This document shows, one piece after another, positions 1 through 12,659 of a stretch of 64,000 bases of DNA. The stretch is from Alentia gelatinosa (taxonomy: Eukaryota; Annelida; Polychaeta; Phyllodocida; Polynoidae). The position numbers were made by a program, and so were the translations under genes. Below the pieces are notes generated by a model, which was not told the origin of the DNA, made no database searches, and saw nothing but the letters and a program-made list of their open reading frames with translations. The first letter of the stretch is position 1, and every line of letters begins with the position of its first letter. Location of the stretch: NCBI GenBank assembly GCA_950022655.1, contig OX465587.1, positions 26,601,716 to 26,665,715 of the forward strand, given 5' to 3'.

Positions 1-1990
1 ATCACATTTTCCTCAATAACGATGTCGCCGACTTGATAAGCAATGGCAATACCAGCAGTAGAATGCAATACGTGTACTTATATTTTAACTTAAACCTTTA
101 AAAACATGCGCCATTTTCTTAACAGGATTATCAGGGATTTAGATCAATCATAGCTCCTGAATAACTTACATTACACTGTGTTACCTTTTCCCACACACTC
201 GGCATTCTGAAGTAAACGCAGTTTATATGATTACAGTAATCACTGATCTCAGACAACTACGTCACACCTTTACTGAACACGTCAGTGGCGCCCTCGGCCA
301 GCTGCCGCGGGAAGCCACAGACGCGCTCCTACATTACCATTTGGCGCAGTTCCGGCTGCGCGTGCAGGGCCGAGCAGCAGACGACATTTCGCATTCTGCT
401 CAGAAGACAAATTGTGCTTTTTGCCGCCAGGAGGCGTTCATCAAAGTCGCCGTGCGGGGCGCTTTGTTCTGAGACGCGCGCGTTCCACGACGACACGTGA
501 TCTATAGGTGTCCAAAACGAGGCAGCTAATAATCCCCGCAGTGCCCGGCAGAGGGCGCCCCGCCAGCCGCGCCTCACCAGTTGAGATGGCGAGCACGTAG
601 CGACTTCCGTCCGAGAGTGCCGTTCCTGGGCTCGTGCCTTTTACGACAGTCATATGCCGGTCCGGTATGTCTTTTACGACATTCGGCGCGCTCATAGATC
701 GCTGATTCGACTTTGATATTCTCCGTCTGGGGATAGGAGTTTAGACCAATGTATCTTTACTCATATATTTCTCTTTCATGATATATCTAAAATGTATTGC
801 ATAAAACGCTGCACATAGATGTTTCCAAACTGGGAGGACAAAGCCGTTCGTGTGACAGGATTCTGTGCAGTGTAAAACCTATGTGTTGGTTAGAGACGAC
901 ATTTAGGAGGGTTCCATGATGGTTCTCTCCCATGCAGAGATCACCTTCATCCCCCTCCTCCACCCATCCCCCTCCCAGAAGAAGCTCTGCAAGTTAAATG
1001 CAGAACTGGTAAGAGAAACACTTTAGAAAGAGAACGACAGAAAAGTTGTGGGTTGCCGTGTTGTGTCTGGTCGTTCACGTCGTGGCCTGTCTGGTCTTAT
1101 TGAGCGTGGACAATAATCAATGGTTTCGTAGACAGGCGGCCGTAAGCCGCGGACGGTTGACGACTAGTAATACACATGCCTCTGCCAGTATATTCCAAAG
1201 TCAACCCCGGGTGGTTTTTCAAAAATGCCTGTCCATAAAACCATTGTTTGTTGTATCTATTATCCATCTTCTCTAATAAATCAAAACCAGGAATTGCCAC
1301 ACTATAACGCAAATCAGTAGTACTTCTTTTGGTTCTACTTGTACAAAGGGACTACAGATGTATTATGGGGAATATGTTTCCTTAATCAATGGCACTAAGG
1401 CCATAATCAATATGTTTCAAATCCGTAATCAATGGTTATCAGTTTTGACTGCTTAGAAAACAATAGGCAGTGGTTTACTGTGGGTCCGTACACTTTCAAT
1501 GGGACTTCGTAATGTTGGGATAATAAAGACCCATCAAAGACCCGACATCTGACTCTAGGACGAGGAGGTCTTAGATCTTAGCCCCGCACTTAGCCGAAGG
1601 GTGTAGTGAGGCGTAAAGCACCGCTCAAAGCTCTCCGTTAACGTTACATTAACCTGCACTAGCAGCAACTTCAACCTCCAATCGAAACATAGAGTTGCCA
1701 TCTGAAATTATTCAAAGCCAACGAAAACCATAAAGTCTCCTTTGATAAATACCAACATCCTGAGCCTTGAACATTCCAGACGGCATCCTATGCTGAGTGT
1801 TTGACCTTTTGTAGAATTATAAGACAAAAACAAACACCCGAAACCGTGACGTCACCTCCTCGTCTTCACTTATCTCTGCTAAACAGCTCTATTATCGCTC
1901 ACACCGCTGACCTTGATCATCAGGCCAAGGTCAAAGAGGAGACGCTTTCCGTTATCTGTGCTTGCGCCTCCGCAGATGACGTCCTACGTA
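1..1990. other. No gene seen
   Basis: AT-rich DNA with a GC-rich patch at about 280-700 that holds a CTCF-like motif at 545. Short frames overlap in several phases and show no family resemblance. Confidence 0.5.
545..559 (+). promoter_or_regulatory. CTCF-like motif
   Basis: CCGGCAGAGGGCGCC matches the CTCF core at 14 of 15 positions, within a small GC-rich patch (about 280-700) that holds no recognisable gene. Confidence 0.4.
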
Positions 1991-2019
1991 ACTTCCGGCA
2001 ATCTGTGTTGAGATGAGGC

Positions 2020-2034
2020 CCACTAGAGGGCGCC
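2020..2034 (+). promoter_or_regulatory. Full match to the CTCF core motif
   Basis: CCACTAGAGGGCGCC fits every position of the consensus CCASYAGRKGGCRSY. It stands beside a dispersed repeat (2075-2165) that has a second copy near 39.2 kb. Whether it is bound is not known. Confidence 0.5.
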
Positions 2035-2074
2035 ACCTACATCGAAGACATACAGACAGGCAATTTCACTCTAC

Positions 2075-2165
2075 CCGCAGACCTTTTACGAAGCCTCTGC
2101 TTACTAATCTCTGCTCAAACACAGTCACGTGCTATACCGGAACAGGAAGCGAAACTACATTCGGG
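2075..2165. repeat. Dispersed repeat, copy 1
   Basis: GCAGACCTTTTACG, CTTACTAATCTCTGCTC, GGAACAGGAAGCGAAACTAC and ATTCGGGCTCC occur in this order. The same order with point changes is found at 39140-39235. Confidence 0.5.
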
Positions 2166-3109
2166 CTCCATAACTGTAAAACACAGGTAAAGAAAAATCA
2201 CGAATATATAATGAATAAGGAAAGAAAACATTACTATTCACCGACATCCTACTTCGATCCTCCTTCACCTCTAGACTAGTATAGTGCAGATCCACAGTTG
2301 ATGAAACTGCTACTTTGATCGAGCAAATACATCTTGCTGAGAAAACAAACCCCTGCAACACATTAGGTGTTTTCGAGTAAGGAAAGTAATCCCTGATGCT
2401 ATGCCTAATTTGACATGACAACTTGTTTAAATACACTATACATTGTACTTTTGTTAACAAAACTATGTGAGGCGACAAGGATTGTGGCAAAGATCGGTGC
2501 CTAGAAAATCACTAAAATTACGGCCATAAAAGTCACAAAAAAAGAGACCAAAGTCAGCAACCAGGTTCCACTCTATACGAGTTTTTCAAGCAAAGTTTTG
2601 TGAATAGTGTCTACATACAAATTGGACACAGCTCCAAACTTGCCTTGTCCACAGGACCTATTCTAAACCATACCCTACCATGTGCTTTGAATGTTGACAA
2701 CATCAACGGTCGTTGCTCTACATTCTGCGGATTGCAGAATAGCGATCCGAGGTTGAAATCGTTGCTCTTTGAATTTTTTGCAGATCTCATCATAACGATG
2801 TCGCCATCTATATCATATTACAAATATAATGAACCTTTCACCTATGACACTGAAAATGCGGTGTTGTAAAAGGTAGCAAGACAACATGAAAATAGCGATG
2901 CCACACGATACAATCTGATATTACTGGACCAATGCTTTTCCCACATTTCTATGAGCAACGACCCCGCAGTGCAGGTGAGTTGAAAAATTGATCTGATCTA
3001 CTGCCTATGGTATTCAGTGTGTGTACAAACTGTGCATGTGCTTAAGTGCACTGGACCAGACCAATGAAAAACTAAATATATATAAGAATTATACAGGCAT
3101 ATCCCATAT

Positions 3110-3330
3110 GAAACACCCTGGTAGGAGGACAGCTTATCTAGGCAATTGGGTGAGCACACATGCCCCACCTATTGAAGACCAGTAGGTCAGTGCCGGCACG
3201 CCCACTGCCCCAATATGCAGGGATGGATCATTTGGGCCAGTTGGTCAGCACCTACACACCCACTGCCCCAGTTGGCAGGAGTCAGTAGGACAGGCCAACT
3301 GGGTTAGTGTTGAGAGCAAGCATTTGGGAC
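3110..3330. repeat. Degenerate tandem array
   Basis: Words such as CCCACTGCCCCA, GGTCAGTGCC/GGTCAGCACC and GGCCAGTTGG/GGCCAACTGG recur at about 60 bp through the segment. Confidence 0.5.
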
Positions 3331-3627
3331 AGAGACCTTAACACCGTAATACATGCAATCTTGATACCAGCTATATATAAGCTAGCTGCTCCCATCATTC
3401 CGGGTTCTTAGTCCAGCATGTGAGAAACCTGTATTCCTATATACCTATGAGCGAAGAACCTATGATTACCTAACACTGCTGATGGTGGAATAACTTTTGT
3501 TTACTGCCCAGGTTGACCTTTACTGACCAGGTTGATGTTTACTGCCCAGGTTGAGGGTTACTGCCCAGGGTGACGTTCAGAGACATTCGGTTTTTATCGA
3601 TATTAGCCGACAATTGAAGGTATGTAT

Positions 3628-3783
3628 GAATAGAGAAACCACATACCGGTGGAAATAAGTCAAAGTTACTTGGTAAGGCTTGGAAGAATAAGTGCCCGCC
3701 GCTACGCCTTGGGCAGTAATTTTTCCAAGACTTACCTCGTAACTTTGACTTATTCCCACCGGAACATAGTTTCCCTCTATTCC
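3628..3783. repeat. Long imperfect hairpin
   Basis: The arm from 3628 (GAATAGAG, then CCGGTGGAAATAAGTCAAAG) pairs with the arm ending at 3783 (CTTTGACTTATTCCCACCGG, then CTCTATTC). Arms are about 60 bp with a loop of some 30 bp. It may be a foldback transposon end. Confidence 0.7.
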
Positions 3784-4814
3784 CTTGTGGATCAAAATAA
3801 AGAAGCATTTCAAGTACCTCTTTGAACAGATGTTACCCTCTACAACCTACATGTATTTGAATTACTGTATTCCAGTGATAACTTACGTCAGTGTTTGAGA
3901 CATGTTCTAAGACTATTTCAACTACAGGTTACTGAAGTTAGACTCTCCTCACTATAAAGCATAGCTTACCACACCACTACTTGACCCTTATGTATGAGTA
4001 GCACTTGGTGTTCTCTCTATACATCCCTAGGAGTTATACACATGCAATTATAAACAACCAGCTATATCACTGAAGATCAGTGCTATACGCTAGTCTAAAA
4101 TCCAGCTCAATATGTTGGACGGTTATAAAATTCAGAAACCACGAACTGCAAGCATCCAGAAATTAGACCTGTGACTGGCAGACTAGGGGCACTGATATCC
4201 AATAAGAGGTTGTGTGGGTACTAATGGCTTCTCATTTTAACCGTACAAATATGTGCACTTCAGGTACTGACTTGATAGGTACATACACAATATTATTTCT
4301 TTCTGCTGCGCATGTCTTCTGCGTGCTTGACGCAGAGTAATATCCCGGCGCAGAGTTAACGACGCGAAGGATTCTCTCGCCAGTATCAGATGCAGGGAAG
4401 ACAAATAAGCTACAGAGCTTCCCATGCATTACTTTTCACGCTCAGGACTTTTTGCGGTAATATTCTATTCGTATTATCCACGGTAGTGATTATCTTATTC
4501 ATTTTTTTATTGAAGATTGCTTTCGACAATACATCGTTGCTCTTCCTGGCAATATCTTATTGATATAACAGTGACCAATGTAGAATGATATCAATTACAT
4601 TGTTGATATGTGATCTCGACAAGCTACTCGTTTGTAATCACTGGTTCGAATAAGGTGGATAATAAAAACTTAAAGTTTCATCCTGTGTCTCATGCCCTCA
4701 GATGGTCTTGTAAAATGTCGCCGAGACGTCTACAGTCCACGGCAGCCGACCAGTCCAAACAAGGGACCGACGGCTGTCCGCAGTAATGGGGTCTGTGTAG
4801 GAGACCGGGGCCCT

Positions 4815-5300
4815 CACTGCCTTGGCCCTCATCGCCTGCCCCTTACTGCCTCACCTCACTGCCCCTCACTGCCTTGGCCCTCATTGCCTGCCCCTCACTG
4901 CCTCACCTCACTGCCCCTCGCTGCCTTGGCCCTCATTGCCTGCCCCTCACTGCCTAACCTCACTGCCCCTCACTGCCTTGGCCCTCATTGCCTGCCCCTC
5001 ACTGCCTAACCTCACTGCCCCTCACTGCCTTGGCCCTCATTGCCTGCCCCTCACTGCCTCACCTCACTGCCCCTCACTGCCTTGGCCCTCACTGCCCTGC
5101 ACCTGAATCTCCTGCACCTCACTACCCTGCCCCTCACTGCCCTCAACTCACTGCCCCTCACTGCCCCTTACTGCCCTGCACCTCAATCTCCTGCACCTCA
5201 CTACCCTGCCCCTAACTGCCCTCAGCTTACTGCCCCTCACTGCCTTGGTCCTCACTGCCTGCCCCTTAGTGCTCTGCCCCTCACCGCCTAACACTTACTG
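4815..5300. repeat. Minisatellite, 52-bp unit
   Basis: CTGCCTTGGCCCTCATTGCC and TGCCCCTCACTGCCTCACC repeat with a 52-bp period, degrading after 5090 into shorter CTGCCCCTCA modules. Open frames in three phases are a by-product of the composition. Confidence 0.9.
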
Positions 5301-5398
5301 ACCTCCAAACCTTTACTGATTTTACTACTGTAATTTCTATGTTGCAATAGAATATGTAACATAAATCTTCTGATGTGCATGAACGGAAAGCAATTGGT

Positions 5399-5671
5399 GC
5401 ACCCCTGTCATAAGATCTCACACTCTCTAATTGGTACTCGTACAAGGTTCTCACTACGCTCTATGGGAGAAGAATTTCTTAACTAACTAGACTTAGAGCC
5501 TTGAGAATCCACTGACCTGCCTCCTGTGCTACAGACGTACATCAATGCAACCCAAAGATTCCTATAATCTCAATTATGCTACCTAGCGGGAATACTGTGT
5601 ATTTGGCGCCCTAGTGGGTTTATTTGGACTGGAATACAGAATACCAGTGTGAGATCTTATGGGAGAGGTGC
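5399..5671. repeat. 26-bp inverted repeat pair, MITE-like
   Basis: GCACCCCTGTCATAAGATCT at 5399-5424 is inverted at 5646-5671 with three mismatches over 26 bases. The 273-bp span is noncoding. No flanking duplication is clear. Confidence 0.55.
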
Positions 5672-5839
5672 TTTGTCTGACTCGTTTCTTCTTACTCTTT
5701 ACACTATATTTTGATCCTTCAGTAACTTACATTCTGTCCGACCGCCCATCGTCGTCATGGTTGGAGCTAGCATTTGACCACCGTTTTCCGGAGAGCTGGT
5801 CAGAGTGAAACTGGTACTGCTCCAGAAACATGCTGTGAT

Positions 5840-6075
5840 GTATGGTTTACACTCCTCTTAATCAATCTGATGAATGTTTCCCTCTCATCAATTTACACTC
5901 ATCTTAAACAATCCTGATAGACTTTTATTAACTAACATCAATTTACATTCACCTTAATCAATCTGATAAGCGTTTAACTATCATCGATTTCGATTCACAT
6001 GGAGCAGCCCTGATAAAGATGCATTAACTCTCATCAAATTACACTTACCTTACCCAATCAGATAACCTCTATTAA
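5840..6075. repeat. Degenerate tandem array, about 56 bp
   Basis: ATCAATTTACACTCATCTTA, CTTAATCAATCTGAT and TTAACTCTCATCAAATTACA recur four to five times at roughly 56-bp steps. Confidence 0.6.
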
Positions 6076-6079
6076 CCAC

Positions 6080-7310
6080 ATAGCAATATCGATATTGCCT
6101 TTATTTCCACCAATCAAACGTTTTGATTGTTATCAATATATAGAAACTTCTCCAACTTTCCATGTAATATTTCACTGGTCATAATGATATTATAGATACT
6201 GATATAAAACAATCTTCCTGCCTCGTTTGGTTTTTCCGCCGTTTCCTCCTAAGGACCTCCATCAAAACTCGTCTTTTTTTCTGCTCACAAAACCCGGTGA
6301 AATATTGACGTCGGCGAATTCTGTTGATCGCCGGAGAAGATGAATCGGCACAAAAAGGTAGGAAATGAATTCGATCAAAGGTTTTCTATGACAAACATCT
6401 GGCAGCGATTCATCATGAAACTATAAATCATGAAACTATAAATCTTTGTTAATTACGTTCAACGATCGCCTGATTCCAGACTGCATCTGAAGCAGTTTCT
6501 CTGGGATTATCCAACATATTTAGAGTATGTTTTATTTACCTCAAAGATATGCGAGATGTATTAAAAATGGGGGTGATTGAAAAAGAAAACAGAAGAAAAT
6601 TACAATAGAACCCTAATAGTTGAATACCCCAATAAATATACCAAACCAGGAAGCAGACTACCCCAGACCACTCACTCTACTACTCACTCTACTGGTTCTA
6701 CTGTAGTTAAACGCTACCCTAAATGATAAGCATGCGCTCCAACTATCATTCCCGCCAGTCATAAGGATGGCAGCCGACATTTAGACAAATGGCGTCAGAT
6801 AATATGCTGTTACGTCACCCTCATCAAAGCTGTTCACATCCAGATACAGAGCTATAACCTGAGCTGTCTAACCCACTTACTACTGGATTTCTGCCGGTTT
6901 ATTGAGTAAACAGTAAGATTAGATTGGGGTCCTCCATGTTGTCCTGGCGCCACGATGTGAATATGGTCAATTTACCAATTATCGCCCTATGTAGTCCTAG
7001 ATGGGCTGGAGTGGGGGCAGGTCGGTAGTTACGTCGATTGGCTACCCACCCCTGAGTGCGCTGAGCTTTGGGGGTTGACAGTCCAATATCCAGGCCTTTT
7101 TAGGTCGTATACTTCGAAGCCAAGTATTACCTTTCAGATTGTGGATTTATAAAGTATATCGACCTACTGTATATTATCGTTCGTGTAAGAAATTGGATAG
7201 GATTTGGCCAGAGATAATATGCTAGTAGCAGGCGTTTACTCTGATAGACAGTGTAGTACTTACGGTAATACTGCACGCCCTCTGGTGTGACATACCGCAC
7301 TGGTCTCCCA
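6080..7310. other. No gene seen
   Basis: Mixed unique sequence between a tandem array and the LINE tail. No open frame of note and no clear repeat. Confidence 0.5.
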
Positions 7311-7316
7311 TCGATT

Positions 7317-8345
7317 AATTTTTTTATTTTTTTTATTTATTTGTACAAGTGTACATTAAACGATCTCTGCCAAAGCAGGTATTCTGATCGTTCTGCGAAC
7401 ATGTAGTATGGTAGACGGTAACAATCCTCGTCTTTACAATATGAGAATTATGTACAGGGTGATGAAGTAATGGGTGTATTGATAGAATCCAGTCGGTTGA
7501 ACCCCCATATCTTATAGACTACCAGATAATTGTTTTGACTGATTCAAGTACTACCTTCCGTACACTTATAACAGTCTACCTATGTCCTATATTTTATCTT
7601 AATAAAATTTTTATAGTTATACAGAGATCCATTTTGAATATCAAGAGGTAAATCATTCCAAAAATCTTTGCTCCTGAATAATGGACTTTTTTTGAAAAAA
7701 GATGTAACAGGTCTTCTTAATTTTATCAGTCTTTTACACTGCCCTCTCGTTTTTGGGTTTCCTTCCGGTTCTATAGATTGAGCATATTTCCTCATATATA
7801 ACAGGTCTAGATATTGCCGTCTACAGTCTAGAAATTTAATATCACAGTCTTTATGCAGAAGCTTAGTTGATACTTCGCCGGCGTTCGACCGAGTGCAAAT
7901 ACGTAAGCCCCTATTTTAACATTTTTGAAGTTTCTCCAAATCCTTCTTATTTGCTCCGCCAATGAAATATCCAGAATAATCAAAGACAGGGGCGATCATA
8001 CATTTGTAAATCTTGATACTAGTTACCTTGGGAATATATTTACGAATTTTTGCTAGCTTAAAAAGTCTATGATTTATACGTTTTTGGGTCTCATTGATAC
8101 TTCTTTCCCAATTAAGAGCCTCATCGAGGGTGATACCTAAGTAATTATAACTATTACAGTGGGGTAATGTGTTGGTTTTAAGAATTATTTTATTTTCGCG
8201 AAGACCATGATCTAATTTATTTATTTTGCATTTAGGACCAAATACACATAACTTTGTTTTTTTAACGTTAATCTGCATATGATTTTTAGTACACCAATGA
8301 TAACCAATCAGCGCTCAGTAATTCAATAGCGTAGCATTCCTAACA
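7317..8345 (-). mobile_element. 5'-truncated non-LTR retrotransposon (LINE)
   Basis: The minus strand carries the end of a LINE reverse-transcriptase ORF (see 7580-8315), about 230 bp of 3' untranslated sequence, and an A-rich tail that appears on the plus strand as T-rich sequence at about 7317-7345. The 5' part of the RT, including its catalytic motif, is absent, as expected for incomplete target-primed reverse transcription. Target-site duplications could not be delimited. Confidence 0.75.
7580..8315 (-). pseudogene. LINE reverse transcriptase, C-terminal part, one stop and one frameshift
   Basis: Read on the minus strand, the frame gives WCTKNHMQINVKKTK then LCVFG, YLGITLDEALNWERSI and a helix-rich region. 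It ends RSKDFWNDLPLDIQ and NGSLYNYKNFIK, the standard C-terminus of Jockey/RTE-like LINE ORFs. A TAA at 7916-7918 interrupts LQKC-stop-NRGLRI where relatives usually have Q, a probable CAA to TAA change. The frame is otherwise continuous from about 8305 to 7583. Just upstream, ELLSADWLSL lies in another frame, so there is a frameshift near 8305. The palm with the YADD box is missing. This is a recent-looking but dead copy. Confidence 0.8.
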
Positions 8346-8349
8346 CTGA

Positions 8350-9525
8350 TCTCTGTAATTTTGTAAATATCAGTTGTTATAACCCAATGATTCATCTACC
8401 TGCTAACTAATGTTCTATTAGGCGTTGGGGGCAAGATGGCCGCCTCCATAGCACAAAAGCTATCTGGCCTATATGTCAAAATAACGAAAACGGAAAGGAA
8501 ACGGAAAGAATCTCACTGCTATTCTATCATCAAGTAAAACAGAAAACTTTATGGAAACCCGATCCCAAACTAGAATCCCTCTTCCGCTTCCCAAACCTAA
8601 AACTGAATTCTTTTTAAAGAAAAGGCCCCCTTCTACAGAGGAAATGGCATTTGGAACAATAACCCTAAAATCATAGAATTACAGAATAGTTAATCATCGT
8701 TTAAAAGAGCTTTAAGATCACGCTGTACTTAAGCACTAATGTTGATATAAGAAACTATACATACACACATGAGTATGTCTACGAGTAACTAATAAAATAC
8801 AAACAAAATGATGTGCATAATTTTTAGTACAAACAAATCTGGTTGCCAGGTAAGTGCCCCTTTGGCAGATTATATGTAATACGATCTGATTGCATCGTTA
8901 ATCTGTAAACCCTTTGATGAATCACCAGATAAATGAATTGTACAAAAAAAGAAATGTTTCAATAATGATCTAAGCAATGCCTACGTTTATATGGCAAGAG
9001 CTGTCACCCATTTCAATGGATATATATGTGATACCTTATATTATGTTGTTACCTTTATCATCAGTGTACGTTATGATCGAGATTCAATCCAACTCCATGG
9101 AGGTGGGGAGCTGTAATCGGAGCTGGAGCTGGAATTACAGCGAATATACGATATCACTGTGTTCAAGTAGATGCTCATTCAATCCGCATAAAAATTAAGA
9201 ATACATTAGCTTTATATTGTATCCCAGTAACTTGTAAAGGTTAATCAACCGTTAACCGTCAACCGTTAACAACTGAAAAACAAGGAAACTATAGTATAAT
9301 TCTTCATCATATCATATATTCATTTTCATATCCTTTACATGTTATATACGAAATATATATGTACTAATAACTTGGAATTGAGTACTATTTGCAGATGTAT
9401 ATCTTGATAATTATAAATGTATGAACTATTTTCTATTTAGAGAACTGATTGTTATTGGGTAAGATTGGCAGACCGCAGAGCGTTTGCTTGCGAATCGAAC
9501 GCTAATAAAAAAGAACTGCTGTTTT
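8350..9525. other. No gene seen
   Basis: AT-rich sequence beyond the truncated 5' end of the LINE. The frame at 8977-9198 has no recognisable content. Confidence 0.5.
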
Positions 9526-9529
9526 GATC

Positions 9530-9715
9530 CACATCGCTGAAATATCCCCTACTGTTGATCACTTATGATATGCACTGCTGAAATCACTATCCCTGTTGGT
9601 CACTGCTTTTATGGTGTACAGTGTACACCACTAATATCTCCTTGACTGTTTAACACTGCAGGTACGGCATGCGCTCCTGAGATCTCCTTCACTGGTAATC
9701 ACTGTTATGACGTAG
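9530..9715. repeat. Degenerate tandem array, about 55 bp
   Basis: Modules such as GCTGAAATATCCCCTACTGT, CTGAAATCACTATCCCTGT and CTGAGATCTCCTTCACTGG recur. A 19-base palindrome TGGTGTACAGTGTACACCA is embedded. Confidence 0.55.
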
Positions 9716-10589
9716 GCTGCTGCCGCCATCTTCATCATCTACAAAACCAGTTTCCTGGAAATGGCGAAGTTAATCGCGTTGTTTGTCAGTGTCTCGGGCA
9801 AGGTTGGAGGATGTTGTCTCCGGGTTGTCTGACGAGGAATCTCTGGCGTCGTAAATAAATGTGTTTACCATGAGACTCCCGAGGACTGTCCCGTCCTAGC
9901 AAAACCCTGCCCAAGTCACCGTTACCCTTAGGCTGATGGTTGATGCTGTATTGATTATGCATCTAGATGCTAAAATTCCTTTCTCTCTACGAAATGTTAT
10001 CATATTTCCCTCATTTTATGTTGAAAGGGAGTTTAATCAAGTAAAATCATACACTTAGATATCTGTTATTGTCTTTGTGGTTTAAGGCAATGACATTTTC
10101 CTCAAGATTAAATCAATCTGCCCACCACCGTCTGGCCACCCACGTCTGACCACCCCTGTCTGACAACTCCTATAGAACCAAAAGACAGCATGTGCTTTAT
10201 ATATCAGGTTGGGTATGACTACGTTGATAGTACAAGATTGAATTTTCCATATAACACGCACTTGGGTATTTAATGAGAAATGAAATGAAAACAACAGTGG
10301 TGTGCATTTAACAAAACTCCAAATGGCTTAGCCACGGGATAAACATATACATATATATGTGTAGGCGTAAATATGACATATGCGTGTACATCGGCGTGAA
10401 TTAAACAGACGTAAACCTATTAGCTCGTACAGTGCATGTCTCTCAAACATGCGGTCATATTTGAAGCAAAGCAGAAACGCCTAGACTTGTTGAGCGCCAT
10501 AGTCAAAAACCTTGCTTATTGAATTGTGACCCTATGTAAAAAATAAAAGTAAGGCATCGCGATTAACTGCTGCGTCTGGGACCATAACG

Positions 10590-10790
10590 GGCATACTGTC
10601 ATACCATTCACTAACAGTCTATGGGTACAGTGAGTGGTACAATGAACCAACAGTTTATTGGTAACTGATGAGAGAATAGTGAAACCATTAACCAACAGTC
10701 AATGGGTAACTGATGCGTGAATAGTCATACTGTTTACCAAGAGTCTATGGGTAATCGATGAGTGATAGCGCGCAGAGATTTATGGGAAAC
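10590..10790. repeat. 46-bp tandem array, same family as 50185-50490
   Basis: CCAACAGTCAATGGGTAACT and GATGAGAGAATAGTGAAACC repeat about four times. The same unit forms the array at 50.2 kb. Confidence 0.75.
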
Positions 10791-10990
10791 GTATATAACC
10801 ACGAGTAAATGGGCTTTTCGTTACTCCCTACTTTTTAAACTTTCAGAATGTCATCTGCCTATTTGCACGTATCGTGATGGACCTAACCACCGCTTTCCGT
10901 TCCATGTTACCAGGCCGCATGATTCAGCCATCACTTGGGCCTGAATCGAGCCCTGAATGAGGTCATGAATAAGGAATTTTCGGGTGTAAT

Positions 10991-11005
10991 CCGGCAGAGG
11001 GCGCC
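10991..11005 (+). promoter_or_regulatory. CTCF-like motif
   Basis: The same 15-mer as at 545-559 (14 of 15 to the CTCF core). The immediate flanks differ, so this is not obviously a copied repeat. Confidence 0.4.
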
Positions 11006-11009
11006 GATA

Positions 11010-12655
11010 AAGGGGCGTTTACCCCTGGCGGCCGTTGAGCATCATTAGAGCTGCTGGTTGCTGGCGTTATCAGGCATTCTGCTTTATACCCCGCTGAGCA
11101 GGATGGGTACCGACTTAAAGGGCATTAGGATGTAGGCGGTCAGGGACAGGAAGTGAAGAGCCTGTGCCCCGTCAGGTCGCCTTTACGCATGCCCAATACA
11201 CTTGTGTACAGTACCGAAAGGACACCGTCTGCCTCAGCACTGTTGGCGGGGTGCTATATATACAAGCCTGATAACATGACAGCCTTAGCACTGTTATAGA
11301 GGTGCCCCTCTCTCTGCACTAGAAAACGTGTTTACTGATGTTTCAGTTACCCGCATGCGCATGCAAATATCTCTCCTTGCGCATCAACAACGCCCTCCTA
11401 TTTGCATATTATCTTACCCCTCATCTAAATCTCCATAGACTCAACATGGTGGGCCTGTATGCCACGGTTATGCCATATAATATTGATATGACAATGGTGA
11501 CATTACAGTTTAAAACATGTGACAGGGTAGGATAAAATCAAATCATCACTCAATTTCATATAATTGTTCACATGCCATTCATTGTCTTCAGCTCTGCTTC
11601 ATGATATCATTCCGCGAAGACAACTCATGCCATATAAACAATCATATGAAATTTCGTGATGTTTCATGATAAAATGTACGCCTATGTTTGTATACGTAGA
11701 TGTTAATGCTTGGGCTAGACTAGGTGGAGTTACGCAAATTTACGCCACTTTTCAATTTTTGCAATCTCTGTAGCGAGGGGACACCACTGTTTTTTATTCT
11801 AATTTCATATGACGTTAATCACCCAAGTCGGTGTTACATGGAATATGCAATCTTGTATTAGCGATTTTGATTGTAAAAATGTTTCTAAGAACCCTAATGG
11901 GTGTCTTTTGATTATCTACATATTATAAACCCAGCGTTATTTACATTTAACCTTCAAAGCGCCACTGTTCTGTGTGGTCAACAAGTATAGAAAAAGAGAG
12001 GAGTAGCTCAGGATGGAGGAACATCTGAGAGATTCTCTCTGCCTTATCAGCAATTAGTACCCCCACCATCCCCACCACTACAGAGAGAACTGTGCCAGGG
12101 CCGCATGGTAATAAAACTACCCCCTATAGTGCGGCACCTCTTTTGGTCACCATGTTGTCATCATGGAGTGTACTTCTAAAAGTCACATTTTCAGAAACCC
12201 CTATAAGACCTCATGACCCAGTTTGAAAAAAACAAACCCAGGAGAGTCAGTAGGTTTTTGGATTATGTAAATTGGTGAAATATTTGGAAGCGCTACTTCA
12301 TTTATATCAGAAAAGTTCAGAATATTATGCACTCTCTCAAGGAATTATCTGTGAAGAACTAACTATTCTGCAAATTGAACAAGCTTAACACTGTTGGATG
12401 AATAGGATTATAAATTAATTTCCACATGAATGCAAAAATATATCCCAGACCCCCCAAACCTTTTTGTTAAAACATATATACATGGGTCGTTTAATAAAAT
12501 TCTGTTCAAGTGTTCCCTTGTCTTATCCTACCCACCTCCCGAAACCCTAATTACATGTGGTCACCAGGAGAGGGTGGTGACCACCCACTGAGTGTGACCA
12601 GCTGAAAATAAGCTTGTGACATCCACCCCCAACAGGGCCTCAGGAGATACCCCTC
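11010..12655. other. No gene seen
   Basis: AT-rich noncoding sequence with ATG/CAT-rich words near 11340-11660. Nothing identifiable. Confidence 0.5.
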
Positions 12656-12659
12656 TTTT

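Noticed and set aside
4630..4660. tRNA-like B box (GGTTCGAAT)
   Set aside because: No matching A box or cloverleaf could be drawn around it.
4692..5291. Pro-Leu-His-rich repeat proteins
   Set aside because: Products of the 52-bp minisatellite; they appear in several phases and lack other coding signals.
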